Below, one piece after another: positions 1 through 7,987 of a stretch of DNA of 64,000 bases. The stretch comes from Massilia sp. Bi118 (GTDB taxonomy: Bacteria; Pseudomonadota; Gammaproteobacteria; Burkholderiales; Burkholderiaceae_D). A program made the translations under genes and the position numbers. Numbering within the stretch: the first letter of the stretch is position 1; every line of letters begins with the position of its first letter. The stretch covers positions 1 to 64,000 of the forward strand of contig NZ_CAKKMV010000002.1 in assembly GCF_918697865.1 (NCBI RefSeq). The letters are read 5' to 3'. The notes below the pieces were generated by a model. The model ran no database searches, was not told where the DNA came from, and saw nothing but the letters and a program-made list of their open reading frames with translations.

Positions 1-67
1 GGCTGGGTGTGGAAGTGCAGTAATGCATTAAGCTAACCAGTACTAATTGCCCGTACGGCTTGTCCCT
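1..67 (+). rRNA. rrl: 23S ribosomal RNA, 3' end (partial)
   Basis: The first bases match the conserved 3' terminus of bacterial 23S rRNA, including the segment CTAACCAGTACTAATTGCCC followed by GGCTT. By alignment from memory with the E. coli terminus, the mature end falls at about position 67. Most of the gene lies upstream of the window. It is followed by a spacer and the 5S gene, so this is the tail of an rRNA operon read on the plus strand. Confidence 0.93.
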
Positions 68-194
68 ATAACCTTGGCAGTCAAAGCCAGGTCAATGACA
101 GCTGTTTGTTGACACAACAGATTACAAGTAAAACTAACTTCTTCCGGATTCAGGGTAGCGCAACGCATGAGCGAAGCGATACCCGTACAGTTTA

Positions 195-310
195 TGCCTG
201 ATGACCATAGCAAGTCGGTACCACCCCTTCCCATCCCGAACAGGACCGTGAAACGACTTTGCGCCGATGATAGTGCTGCAACCAGTGTGAAAGTAGGTTA
301 TCGTCAGGCT
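195..310 (+). rRNA. rrf: 5S ribosomal RNA
   Basis: This is a 116-base gene whose ends pair (TGCCTGATGACC at the 5' end, GGTTATCGTCAGGCT at the 3' end). It contains the conserved core CCATCCCGAACAGG and the GTGAAACG segment of loop B/C. It lies about 130 bases after 23S, the usual distal position in an rRNA operon, and is followed at once by a strong terminator. Ends are accurate to a base or two. Confidence 0.95.
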
Positions 311-323
311 AATTATTATGCAG

Positions 324-360
324 AGCCCGCTCAGTCAACACTGAGCGGGCTTTTTGCTTT
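324..360 (+). terminator. rRNA operon terminator
   Basis: A perfect 11-bp stem (AGCCCGCTCAG pairing with CTGAGCGGGCT) closes a six-base loop TCAACA and runs into TTTTGCTTTT. It sits 13 bases after the 5S gene, so it is a textbook Rho-independent terminator for the rRNA operon. Confidence 0.93.
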
Positions 361-491
361 TCCGGCGCCGAAACGCACCTACCCAACTTGTATAGGCAAA
401 AGCGCCACACGCGCTAACGATAAGCAATGTTTTGCTGGAGTAGACAGCGGTATGTACGCTAACATTTCGCTTTTGCCAATTCACGTTCGAT

Positions 492-2234
492 ATGACTGCC
501 AGCGACACCATTCGGCAACCCAAGCGGGCAAGACACTTGCGCCTGGCGGCATTGATGGTGTCCTTCTCCTGCCTGACCGTCGCCATCACGGTTGTGCTGC
601 AACTACTGCTGGTCGACCACTATGCGATCGAACATGCGTCGGAACAGGCAAGGCTGCGCCTGCAGCAACTGTCCTGGCAGATGCGCGACTCGCTCGACCG
701 CACCCTGGACCAGGCCGTACGCGACGTCTACCTGCTGTCGGCCCTGCCGCAACTGCGCCGGCCGACTGACCCTGCCTCCGCGCGCCAGATTCTCGAGAAC
801 CTGCAACACCATTTCAGCGATTACGCCTGGATCGGCATTGCCGACACCGATGGTAAAGTCGTGGCCGCAACCGGCGGCATGCTGGAAAGTCGCGACGTCA
901 GCACGCGGCCATGGTTCCATACGGGCGAGCAGGGCGTGACGGCCCACGATTACCATCCGGCCCTTCTGCTCGGCAATCTGCTGCCGCGCACGCCGGATCC
1001 CTGGCGCTTCGTCGACATTGCCGGACCGGTAAGAGATGCGGACGGCGCCGTGCGCGGCGTGCTCGCCATTCACCTCAGTTGGTCCTGGGCGCGCAGCCTC
1101 GCGCGCGATTTGCTGACGCCGGCGCAACGGGACATTGGCGCCGAGATCATCGTCGTGCGCAGCGATGGCGTGGTCCTGCTCGGTCCCGACGATATGCTCG
1201 AGAAGCGCATTTCCACGCTCAGCATCACGCTAGCCCAGCAGGGCAAGACCGGCGCCATTACCGAACGCTGGCCGGATGGGAATACTTATGTGACCGGCTA
1301 CAGCCTGAGCGGGCGCAGCCGTGAGCGCGCGGCCCTGCACTGGGCCGTGCTGGTGCGCCAGACGGAAGCGGCGGCGATGGCGTCGGCACACCGCTTCGAA
1401 CGCCGCGCTCTGTGGTTCAGTCTGCTTTTAGCGGGCATCCTGGCCGGCCTGGCGGCGCTGCTGGCGCGCCGTATCGCGGCGCCCTTGAAATCCCTCAGCG
1501 GCGCCATGGAAGGCATCATCAGGTCCCCGGAACAGGCGACGCCGGAGGCGATTCCCCAGGCCGGCGGCTTCCACGAAGCCGAGGTCCTGTCCGAAGCCCT
1601 GCGCGGCCTGATCCGCAGCGAACGCCGCTACCGCACCGAGCTGGAAGAGATGAACGCCCATCTGGAAGACACCGTGGCGGCGCGCACCGCCGAGCTGCAG
1701 AGCCTGCTGATGCGCGACATGCTGACCGGCCTGCCGAACCGCCGTGCACTGATGGCGGCCCTGCCGGAGGCCATGGCCCGCGCGAACCGGGCGGACCGTC
1801 CCTGCGCGGTGCTGTTCCTCGACATGGATGGCTTCAAGCTGGTCAACGATACGCATGGGCATGAGGACGGCGACGAGCTGCTGCGCCAGTTCAGCGGCCG
1901 CATCCTGAACGGCATTCGCGAGACCGACATGGCGGCACGCCTGGCCGGGGATGAGTTCGTGGTGATCCTGGAGCTGCTGGGCGACGAGTCGGATGCGGTC
2001 GCCAAGGCGGAGGATTTGCTGGGCCAGCTTTCCCGTCCCTATATCCTGCGCAGTGGCAGTGTGCAGGTGGGCGCAAGCATCGGGGTAGCCCTGCACATGC
2101 CGGACCAGGCGCCGGATCCGGCCCGCCTGCTGGCGCGGGCCGACCAGGGCATGTACGAGGCCAAGCGCAAGGGCAAGCGCCGGGTTGCGCTGGCGCCGGC
2201 GACGGCGCAAGCCGTGTCCGCCGGCGCGCGCTAG
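492..2234 (+). CDS. Membrane-anchored sensory diguanylate cyclase
   Basis: 580 aa. Predicted to make cyclic di-GMP from two GTP at the inner membrane. A membrane segment (about 17-39) is followed by a large periplasmic region typical of dCache sensors, a second membrane segment (about 303-325), a HAMP-like linker and a C-terminal GGDEF domain (about 405-575). The active-site motif is AGDEF (485-489), a variant found in some active cyclases. The inhibitory I-site RETD (476-479) sits five residues upstream, so product inhibition is expected. The metal-binding FLDMDGFK segment is intact. The ligand is unknown. It is the first gene after the rRNA operon and has no co-directional partner. The start ATG is the first in frame; its ribosome site is weak. 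Confidence 0.9.
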   Translation: MTASDTIRQPKRARHLRLAALMVSFSCLTVAITVVLQLLLVDHYAIEHASEQARLRLQQLSWQMRDSLDRTLDQAVRDVYLLSALPQLRRPTDPASARQILENLQHHFSDYAWIGIADTDGKVVAATGGMLESRDVSTRPWFHTGEQGVTAHDYHPALLLGNLLPRTPDPWRFVDIAGPVRDADGAVRGVLAIHLSWSWARSLARDLLTPAQRDIGAEIIVVRSDGVVLLGPDDMLEKRISTLSITLAQQGKTGAITERWPDGNTYVTGYSLSGRSRERAALHWAVLVRQTEAAAMASAHRFERRALWFSLLLAGILAGLAALLARRIAAPLKSLSGAMEGIIRSPEQATPEAIPQAGGFHEAEVLSEALRGLIRSERRYRTELEEMNAHLEDTVAARTAELQSLLMRDMLTGLPNRRALMAALPEAMARANRADRPCAVLFLDMDGFKLVNDTHGHEDGDELLRQFSGRILNGIRETDMAARLAGDEFVVILELLGDESDAVAKAEDLLGQLSRPYILRSGSVQVGASIGVALHMPDQAPDPARLLARADQGMYEAKRKGKRRVALAPATAQAVSAGAR

Positions 2235-2244
2235 CCTGTCGGGC

Positions 2245-2586
2245 TCAGACGCCCCAGAGGATGTCGCTGCCCTGGTCGCGCGCGGCGCGCAGCATTTCCA
2301 GCAGCGGGTAGGCGCGGGTCGAGAAAGTCACGGCTTCGGCCGGCTCATGGTCGGTATCCTCGACGTCGCCTGCATGGGCCTTGACGTCCTGTTCGACCTC
2401 GTCCGTGGCCTGGTGCCTGCGGCTCTCGTCGATCTCATGCTCAAGCAGTTGCACCGCTTTCGGTGCTTCCGCGGCCGTGATGACGCCGCGCTCCGGGTCC
2501 TTGTCCAGCAGATCCAGGATGCGCTGGGCGTGCTCCTGGTACATCAGGACATTGGGATAGGCTTTCGATTTAAAGGTGATTAACAT
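2245..2586 (-). CDS. DUF1840 domain-containing protein
   Basis: 113 aa from the ATG giving MLITFKSKAYPN, the usual N-terminus of this betaproteobacterial family; an in-frame TTG five codons upstream is less likely. The protein is acidic and soluble, with no signal peptide or membrane segment. A conserved N-terminal half and a C-terminal helical part (AYPLLEMLRAA) flank a charged linker. Function is unknown. It ends 10 bases from the convergent cyclase gene. Confidence 0.83.
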   Translation of the reverse strand: MLITFKSKAYPNVLMYQEHAQRILDLLDKDPERGVITAAEAPKAVQLLEHEIDESRRHQATDEVEQDVKAHAGDVEDTDHEPAEAVTFSTRAYPLLEMLRAARDQGSDILWGV

Positions 2587-2688
2587 AGCTGTCTCGTTCA
2601 ATCATTTAGTAACCAAACGATAACACGACTGGCCGCGAAACGTCGGTGCGCAGACCCACTTTACGCTAGGAGAACGCTTAGAGCGCGC

Positions 2689-4239
2689 TTAATCCGGCCG
2701 CCGCCGCATCATCCAGGCCAGCAGCAGCGTCAACAGGGCGGCCGCCATCGCCCCGGCCGCCATCAGTGCGGTCGAGCCGGCCGCACTGCCTGCATCGGTC
2801 GTGAGCGTCACCAGCAGCCAGCCCAGTCCGCCCCAGCAAAGCGTGTTCACGAGTTCGAACATCGAGCACAGGAAGTTTTCCTTGCCGCGCGATTTGAAAT
2901 CGCTGCGCTTGCCCGGCCGCGCCTGCCATTTGACGACCAGCGCGGCGCTCAGCACGCTTGCCACCACCGCGAAGCCGATCAGGATGCCGGCCAGCGGCGC
3001 ACGCACGATCAGCCACAGCAGGGGCAGGGCAACCAGCAGCAGGGGCGGCATCACGCAGGCGGCCAGCTTGGCCAGCGCAATCGTCCGTCCAGCTGCCGGC
3101 GAGGATTGCAGCAGGTCCGGCGCATCCTCGGCCGCGACGACGATCCAGGCCAGCCCGCCGGTCAGCGAGCTGGAGAGCAGGGCAAGGCCGGTGCCGATGG
3201 CCGGGCCCGGCGCATCGTTGTGCCGCAGGATCAGGAACAGCAGCGGCAACAGGTAGACCAGCTGTAGCAGCACTTGGGAAATCAAGTGCGGATCGCGCGC
3301 GATCAGGCGCCATTCCTTGACGACGACGGTGTCGAACAGGCTGCGCCGGAAGCGCAGGCGCATGTCGCCGGCCGGCTTGACGAGCGCGCGCGAGTTGCTG
3401 GCCGCCTGCTGCACGCCGTGCACGAAGAAGCGGTGGGTGCGGCCGGCGGTCAGCGCGAACGCGGCGATGCCCAGCACGGCCATGCCCAGGGTCGCCAGCG
3501 GGTCGCCGAGCACCGCGCGGCCGGGAAACCAGAGCGGGCTGTCCGGGGCGAACAGGGGAGAACGCAGGAGCTGGTGCGCGGTACGCTCGGCGGCGCCCGA
3601 CTGCGCCGTCTGCGAGAAAAACGAAAACGACTGCGACAAGAGGAACAGCAAAGCGCCCGCGACCGCACTCAAGACCTGGGCCAGCACCCGCGTGCGGCGC
3701 GCACCCAGCACGCGCACCAGCGCCAGCGTGAGCAGCATGCCCAAGCAAGCCATCAGCGTGGCCGTGGTGGCGATCGCCACATACACGCCGACCCAGCGGA
3801 ACTGCCCCAGCGCCACGCCCACGTGCACGAGCGGCCCGAACAGGAATAGGTAGAGGGCGGCGCAGGCCAGCACCACCCCCAGCAGGCGCACCGTGAAAAT
3901 GCTGCGCGAGGGCAGCGGCGAGGACAGCAGCAGGTCGAGGTCCCCGCGCTCGAACAGCGCCAGCACGCTGGCCTTGAGCGAGCTCGACAGCATCAGGAAG
4001 GCGATCGCCACCAGCGCCAGGGTCGCGATGATGGCAAAGCGCGGATCCATGGGGCCGGACGGCAAATTGCGCAGCAGGAAGAAGGCGCCCACGTGCAGCA
4101 GGGTCCAGGCAAGCGCCCACACCGCGATGCTGGCCCATCCCATGCGCCGCCGTCCGCCTGCATTGACGGCCGCGCCGTACCAGGCCATCCGCAATTCATG
4201 GCCCAGCAGCCAGCGGCTCGAGCCCGGCGGCGCCCTCAT
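2689..4239 (-). CDS. ABC-2 type transporter permease
   Basis: 516 aa. Integral membrane half of an ABC exporter, with many hydrophobic segments, among them WALAWTLLHVGAFFLL, a stretch around FAIIATLALVAIAFLML, a central pair and a cluster at the C-terminus. The start is the ATG overlapping the ATPase stop in the ATGA arrangement at 4236-4239, so the two genes are translationally coupled. The long upstream reading frame on this strand runs inside the ATPase gene and is not coding. Substrate cannot be deduced. About 12 membrane spans is large for one ABC-2 permease and may reflect a fused double unit. Confidence 0.87.
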   Translation of the reverse strand: MRAPPGSSRWLLGHELRMAWYGAAVNAGGRRRMGWASIAVWALAWTLLHVGAFFLLRNLPSGPMDPRFAIIATLALVAIAFLMLSSSLKASVLALFERGDLDLLLSSPLPSRSIFTVRLLGVVLACAALYLFLFGPLVHVGVALGQFRWVGVYVAIATTATLMACLGMLLTLALVRVLGARRTRVLAQVLSAVAGALLFLLSQSFSFFSQTAQSGAAERTAHQLLRSPLFAPDSPLWFPGRAVLGDPLATLGMAVLGIAAFALTAGRTHRFFVHGVQQAASNSRALVKPAGDMRLRFRRSLFDTVVVKEWRLIARDPHLISQVLLQLVYLLPLLFLILRHNDAPGPAIGTGLALLSSSLTGGLAWIVVAAEDAPDLLQSSPAAGRTIALAKLAACVMPPLLLVALPLLWLIVRAPLAGILIGFAVVASVLSAALVVKWQARPGKRSDFKSRGKENFLCSMFELVNTLCWGGLGWLLVTLTTDAGSAAGSTALMAAGAMAAALLTLLLAWMMRRRPD

Positions 4240-4970
4240 GCCTGCTCCGTCAGCTGCAGGAACACGTCTTCCAGGCTGCCGCCAAGGGTGCGCTCGCGCA
4301 GCTCGGCCAGCGTGCCTTCCGCAATCAGGCGGCCCTGGCGGATGATGCCGATGCGCTGGGCAAGGCGTTCGGCCACTTCGAGGATGTGGGTAGTGAGGAT
4401 GACCGTGCCGCCCTTGGCGACGTGGGAGACCAATAAATCCTTCACCTGGCGCGCGGCAGCGGCGTCGAGACCGGTCAGCGGCTCGTCCAGGATCAGCAGC
4501 TCGGGCTCGTGGATCAGGGCGCCGGCCAGCGCCAGCTTCTGCTTCATCCCGCGCGAAAAGCCTTCGGTCAGCTCGTGCGCATGCTTGGCGAGGTCGAGCC
4601 AGTCGAGCAGGCGGCGTGCGCGCGGCTCGGCTTCCTCGGGCGCGATGCCCCACAGGCCGGCGACGAATTCCAGGTATTCCGTGGGTTTCAGCTTGCCGTA
4701 CAACATCGGGTCGTCCGGCAGGTAGGCCATCTTCTGCTTGGCGGCGGCGGGATTCGCGGCGAGGTCGATGCCGAGCACCTCGACCTGGCCGGAGTCCGGC
4801 GCCAGCAGGCCGGTGACCATGCGCAGGGTGGTGGTCTTGCCGGCGCCGTTCGGGCCGAGCAGGGCGTAGAGTTCGCCGCGCCGTATGCTCAGGTCGATGC
4901 CGTCGACGGCCGGGCGGCCGAAGGCCTTGCGCAGGGAGCGCAGCTGCAGTGCTGGGGTGTCGTTGATCAT
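4236..4970 (-). CDS. ABC transporter ATP-binding protein
   Basis: 244 aa nucleotide-binding subunit partnering the downstream permease. Walker A is GPNGAGKT (39-46), the signature region is FSRGMKQK, Walker B is LLILDEP, and the switch histidine lies in LTTHILEV. The DDP after the Q-loop position (AYLPDDPMLYGKLKP) and the C-terminal LEDVFLQLTE resemble CcmA-type exporters paired with ABC-2 permeases. A lipoprotein gene ends 9 bases upstream on the same strand, so all three may be one operon. Confidence 0.92.
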   Translation of the reverse strand: MINDTPALQLRSLRKAFGRPAVDGIDLSIRRGELYALLGPNGAGKTTTLRMVTGLLAPDSGQVEVLGIDLAANPAAAKQKMAYLPDDPMLYGKLKPTEYLEFVAGLWGIAPEEAEPRARRLLDWLDLAKHAHELTEGFSRGMKQKLALAGALIHEPELLILDEPLTGLDAAAARQVKDLLVSHVAKGGTVILTTHILEVAERLAQRIGIIRQGRLIAEGTLAELRERTLGGSLEDVFLQLTEQA

Positions 4971-4979
4971 GGCGAAGCC

Positions 4980-5501
4980 TCAGAGGCTGAAGGAAGTGAG
5001 GAACTGCTCGACCTGCTCGGGCGGCACCGCATTCGCCTTGCCGAGCACGATCACCTGGTAGAAGCGCTTGCCGCGCGCCTCGAAATGGCCGACCAGGCGC
5101 ACCGGCACGCCATTGCTGCTGCCGGTGGCATCGACATCGCCGGTCGCCTTGCCGTTCGGATCGGTTTGGAACTTGCCCTGCGTGCCGCCGGCGCCGATAT
5201 TGCGCAGCAGCGCCTGCATCATGGCCGGCAGCGCGGCGCGGGCACGGGCCTCGTCCGGCGCCTCGGCCGAGCCGACCGCGAAGGTCGCGCCATCGACTTC
5301 CGCCGCCGTCATCGTCATGCTGACCTGCAGGCCGTCGAGGTCGATGCTGCGGGTGAAGCTGGCCGGCTTGGCCGGGAAGGTGACCTTGTAGGGCGCATCC
5401 GGGCTGGCGTAGTCGCGCCAGTTGTATTTCGGGCTGCAGGCGGCCAGCAGGGCGCTGGCAAGCAGGAGGGAAAGGACCGGCGACAGGAGACGGATTTTCA
5501 T
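4980..5501 (-). CDS. Putative lipoprotein
   Basis: 173 aa. A lipoprotein signal ends in the lipobox LLAAC, so Cys22 should be lipidated after cleavage. The mature part begins SPKYNWRDYASPDAPYKVTF and ends with EQVEQFLTSFSL, a pattern seen in small periplasmic domains that describe residual masses or stress proteins, but I do not recognise a named family. It lies directly upstream of the ABC ATPase, suggesting a shared transcript and possibly an envelope role with that exporter. Confidence 0.8.
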   Translation of the reverse strand: MKIRLLSPVLSLLLASALLAACSPKYNWRDYASPDAPYKVTFPAKPASFTRSIDLDGLQVSMTMTAAEVDGATFAVGSAEAPDEARARAALPAMMQALLRNIGAGGTQGKFQTDPNGKATGDVDATGSSNGVPVRLVGHFEARGKRFYQVIVLGKANAVPPEQVEQFLTSFSL

Positions 5502-5555
5502 GGGGCGATGGTATCAGCGCCCCGCGCCGCCTGCCAGCAAAAATGTTGCAAATAC

Positions 5556-7082
5556 TTAATCGACCAGACCGCGCCGGTACTGGATCGCCTCGGCCACATG
5601 GTCCGCCTGCACCCGCCGCGCTTCCGCCAGGTCGGCAATCGTCCGCGCCACTTTTAAAACCCGGTGATAGGCCCGCGCCGACCAGTGCAGATGCCGCATC
5701 GCGTTGCGCAGCAACTGCTCGGCAGCATCGTCGAGTTCGCAGTGGCGGTCGATCTCGCGCGTCGCCAGGCGCTGGTTGACCTTGCCCTGGCGCGCCAGTT
5801 GGATCGTATGGGCCCGTTCGACACGCGCGGCGATGGCGCTGCTGGCCTCGCCGTCGGCCTGGGCCGCCATCGATTCCGGCGGCATCGCCGATACCGGCAC
5901 CTGCAGGTCGATGCGGTCGAGCAGGGGACCGGAAATCTTGTCCTGGTAGCGCAGCACGGCATCATGGTTGCAGCGGCACTTGCCGGATGGATGGCCCAGC
6001 CAGCCGCAGGGGCAGGGATTCATCGCCGCGATCAATTGAAAGCTGGCAGGAAAGTCGGCCTGGCGCGCCGCACGCGAGATCGTGATGTGGCCGGACTCCA
6101 GCGGTTCGCGCAGCACTTCCAGCACGTGGCGGCTGAATTCCGGGAGTTCATCGAGGAACAGCACGCCGTGATGGGCCAGCGAGATTTCGCCTGGGCGCGG
6201 CACGCCGCCGCCGCCGACCAGGGCCATGCCCGAGCTGGTGTGGTGCGGACTGCGGAAGGGCCGGCACCGCCAGCGATCGATGGAAAAGCGCCCGGCCAGC
6301 GACTGGATCGCCGCCGATTCCAGTGCCTCTTCATCGCTCAGGGGCGGCAGCAGGCCCGGAAAGCGCGAAGCCAGCATGCTCTTGCCGGCGCCGGGCGGAC
6401 CGACCATCAGCACCGAATGCAGCCCGGCAGCGGCGATCTCGAGCGCGCGTTTGACGTGCTGCTGGCCTTTGACGTCCGCAAAGTCGGGATAGCGGGGCGG
6501 CGCCAATGCGTCGGGCGCGCGGTGCCGCGCCAGCCGCGCCTCATTGGCTCCCTTCGCGGGCTGCGCCGCGAAGTGGGCGCATACCTCCAGCAGTGTATGC
6601 GCCGGATAGATGGCGGCCTCGCTCACCAGCGCCGCTTCGTCGGCATTTGCGGCAGGCAGCACGAAGGCGCGTCTGGCGCCGTCCGCGCTGCGGTGCATGG
6701 CGAAGGTCATCGCGAGCGCGCCGCGGATCGGGCGCAGCTCGCCCGACAGGGACAGCTCGCCGGCGAACTCGTAGCGGTCCAGTCCCTCGGACGGAATCTG
6801 CTCCGAAGCGGCCAGGATGCCGAGCGCGATCGGCAAATCGAACCTGCCGGACTCTTTCGGCAGATCGGCCGGCGCCAGGTTGATCGTGATGCGCCGGTTC
6901 GGCAGTTCAAAGCCCGAATTCTGCAGCGCGGCCCGGACCCGGTCCTTGGATTCGCGCACCTCGGCATCTGCGAGGCCGACGATGGCCATGCCGGGTAAAC
7001 CATTGGCCAGGTGCACTTCGACGCTGACGGAGGGCGCGTCCATGCCGGCCAAGGCCCGGCTGCGCAGTACTGCAAGACTCAT
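5556..7082 (-). CDS. comM: YifB/ComM family Mg-chelatase-like AAA+ ATPase
   Basis: 508 aa, full length for the family. The N-terminal third is the Lon-substrate-like ChlI domain (MSLAVLRSRALAGMDAPSV); the AAA+ core has Walker A GPPGAGKS (228-235) and Walker B VLFLDELPEF. A cysteine-rich insert CPCGWLGHPSGKCRC probably binds zinc, and a C-terminal Mg-chelatase helical domain closes the protein. ComM is known as a hexameric helicase that drives branch migration during natural transformation. Here it is a stand-alone gene. The start ATG gives the conserved family N-terminus. Confidence 0.95.
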   Translation of the reverse strand: MSLAVLRSRALAGMDAPSVSVEVHLANGLPGMAIVGLADAEVRESKDRVRAALQNSGFELPNRRITINLAPADLPKESGRFDLPIALGILAASEQIPSEGLDRYEFAGELSLSGELRPIRGALAMTFAMHRSADGARRAFVLPAANADEAALVSEAAIYPAHTLLEVCAHFAAQPAKGANEARLARHRAPDALAPPRYPDFADVKGQQHVKRALEIAAAGLHSVLMVGPPGAGKSMLASRFPGLLPPLSDEEALESAAIQSLAGRFSIDRWRCRPFRSPHHTSSGMALVGGGGVPRPGEISLAHHGVLFLDELPEFSRHVLEVLREPLESGHITISRAARQADFPASFQLIAAMNPCPCGWLGHPSGKCRCNHDAVLRYQDKISGPLLDRIDLQVPVSAMPPESMAAQADGEASSAIAARVERAHTIQLARQGKVNQRLATREIDRHCELDDAAEQLLRNAMRHLHWSARAYHRVLKVARTIADLAEARRVQADHVAEAIQYRRGLVD

Positions 7083-7170
7083 GGCGATCCTGTCGGGATG
7101 AAGACTTGCAGATGGTGCGTGTTGAACCGCCTGCGATTGTTGAGAGCGGCCAAATGTGTATAGTGCCGGG

Positions 7171-7467
7171 ATGCCGAAACTGATCCTGACCGTCGCCGTC
7201 CTGGCGCTGCTGTTCTGCCTGCTGTGCGGGCCGGTGCTCTATGTGGCGCTCCGGTTCAGACGGGGAGGGGATGCCGCGGCCTTGCGGCCGCTGCGTTACG
7301 TGTGGATGGCGCAGCTGGCGCTGGCCTGCGTGCTGATCTTCGTGGCCGACAGCATCGGCTTCACGAATCCGCTGGGGATGGTGCTGGCGATCGTCTGCGC
7401 CGTCAGCCTGGGCGGCGCCGCGCTGTTCGGTGCATGGCGCCTCGTGTTGCGGCTAGCCCTGCGTTAA
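7171..7467 (+). CDS. Small membrane protein, unknown function
   Basis: 98 aa starting MPKLILTVAVLALL; an upstream in-frame ATG at 7156 is less likely. Three hydrophobic segments are visible (LILTVAVLALLFCLLCGPVLY, the LALACVLIFVA region, and the MVLAIVCAVSLGGAALFGAW region), so it is probably a three-pass inner-membrane protein. No family recognised. Its stop TAA overlaps the stop of the convergent ubiK gene within the four bases TTAA. Confidence 0.65.
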   Translation: MPKLILTVAVLALLFCLLCGPVLYVALRFRRGGDAAALRPLRYVWMAQLALACVLIFVADSIGFTNPLGMVLAIVCAVSLGGAALFGAWRLVLRLALR

Positions 7468-7715
7468 ACCTTCTGCTCCGCTACCAGCTTCGCTTCCAGT
7501 TCCGCCACACGCACTTCGAGCGCCTCGAGCTTGGCGCGGGTCTTGGCCAGCACCTGGGCCTGGATGTCGAATTCTTCGCGCGTCACCAGGTCCAGCTTCG
7601 AGAAGCCCTGGGTCATCATGGCCTTCACATTGCGTTCGATGTCCTTGGCCGGCGAATTCTCGATCGCCTGGTTGATCCTGCCCTGCAGGTCGTTGAAGAA
7701 ATTATTCATATCCAT
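7464..7715 (-). CDS. ubiK: Ubiquinone biosynthesis accessory factor UbiK
   Basis: 83 aa (81 if the second ATG at 7709 is used). This is the YqiC/UbiK family, a membrane-associated coiled-coil trimer that helps the aerobic ubiquinone hydroxylation complex with UbiJ. Hallmarks are the amphipathic N-terminus (NNFFNDLQGRINQAI), the conserved LDLVTREEFDIQAQVL segment and a C-terminal coiled coil (LEALEVRVAELEAKL). It reads away from the torF promoter region. Confidence 0.9.
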   Translation of the reverse strand: MDMNNFFNDLQGRINQAIENSPAKDIERNVKAMMTQGFSKLDLVTREEFDIQAQVLAKTRAKLEALEVRVAELEAKLVAEQKV

Positions 7716-7741
7716 CTCTATCCATAGTGGCCGCACCACGA

Positions 7742-7766
7742 TGCGCGCACTTTTTTTGTGCGTGCA
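7742..7766 (+). promoter_or_regulatory. Candidate NtrC-binding site 1
   Basis: An inverted repeat of nine-base arms with one mismatch: TGCGCGCAC, seven T residues, GTGCGTGCA. It contains GCAC-N7-GTGC, the core of the NtrC enhancer consensus TGCAC(C/T)-N5-(A/G)GTGCA. The centre is about 158 bases upstream of the transcription start predicted from the sigma-54 promoter at 7886. Confidence 0.6.
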
Positions 7767-7782
7767 TCGCTGATTTAGTGCG

Positions 7783-7799
7783 TGCACCCGCATGGCGCA
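7783..7799 (+). promoter_or_regulatory. Candidate NtrC-binding site 2
   Basis: TGCACCCGCATGGCGCA matches the NtrC consensus TGCAC(C/T)-N5-(A/G)GTGCA with a single mismatch. Its centre lies about 120 bases upstream of the predicted sigma-54 start, the usual enhancer distance. It is the better of the two sites. Confidence 0.7.
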
Positions 7800-7885
7800 C
7801 GCGCCTGCGGCGTCGTTTGCATTTTTTGAAATCAAGAATGGGGACGAGGCCCGGGAAATACAAGCCTTGCCGCTCCAGTCCGGGG

Positions 7886-7901
7886 TGGCACGCATCCTGC
7901 T
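7886..7901 (+). promoter_or_regulatory. Sigma-54 promoter of torF-glnK-amtB
   Basis: TGGCACGCATCCTGCT matches the -24/-12 consensus TGGCACG-N4-TTGC(A/T) with one mismatch in the -12 part. The invariant GG (7887-7888) and GC (7899-7900) are exactly ten bases apart. Transcription should start near 7912, about 75 bases before the torF ATG. Together with the two upstream NtrC-like sites it makes a complete nitrogen-regulated promoter. Confidence 0.8.
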
Positions 7902-7987
7902 AAAGCAAGCATACAACATACAAAAACAGGGACACGAAGTTCGGATTGTAAACCCATCAGGTCCAAGTTCATTGATAGGAGTGTCGT

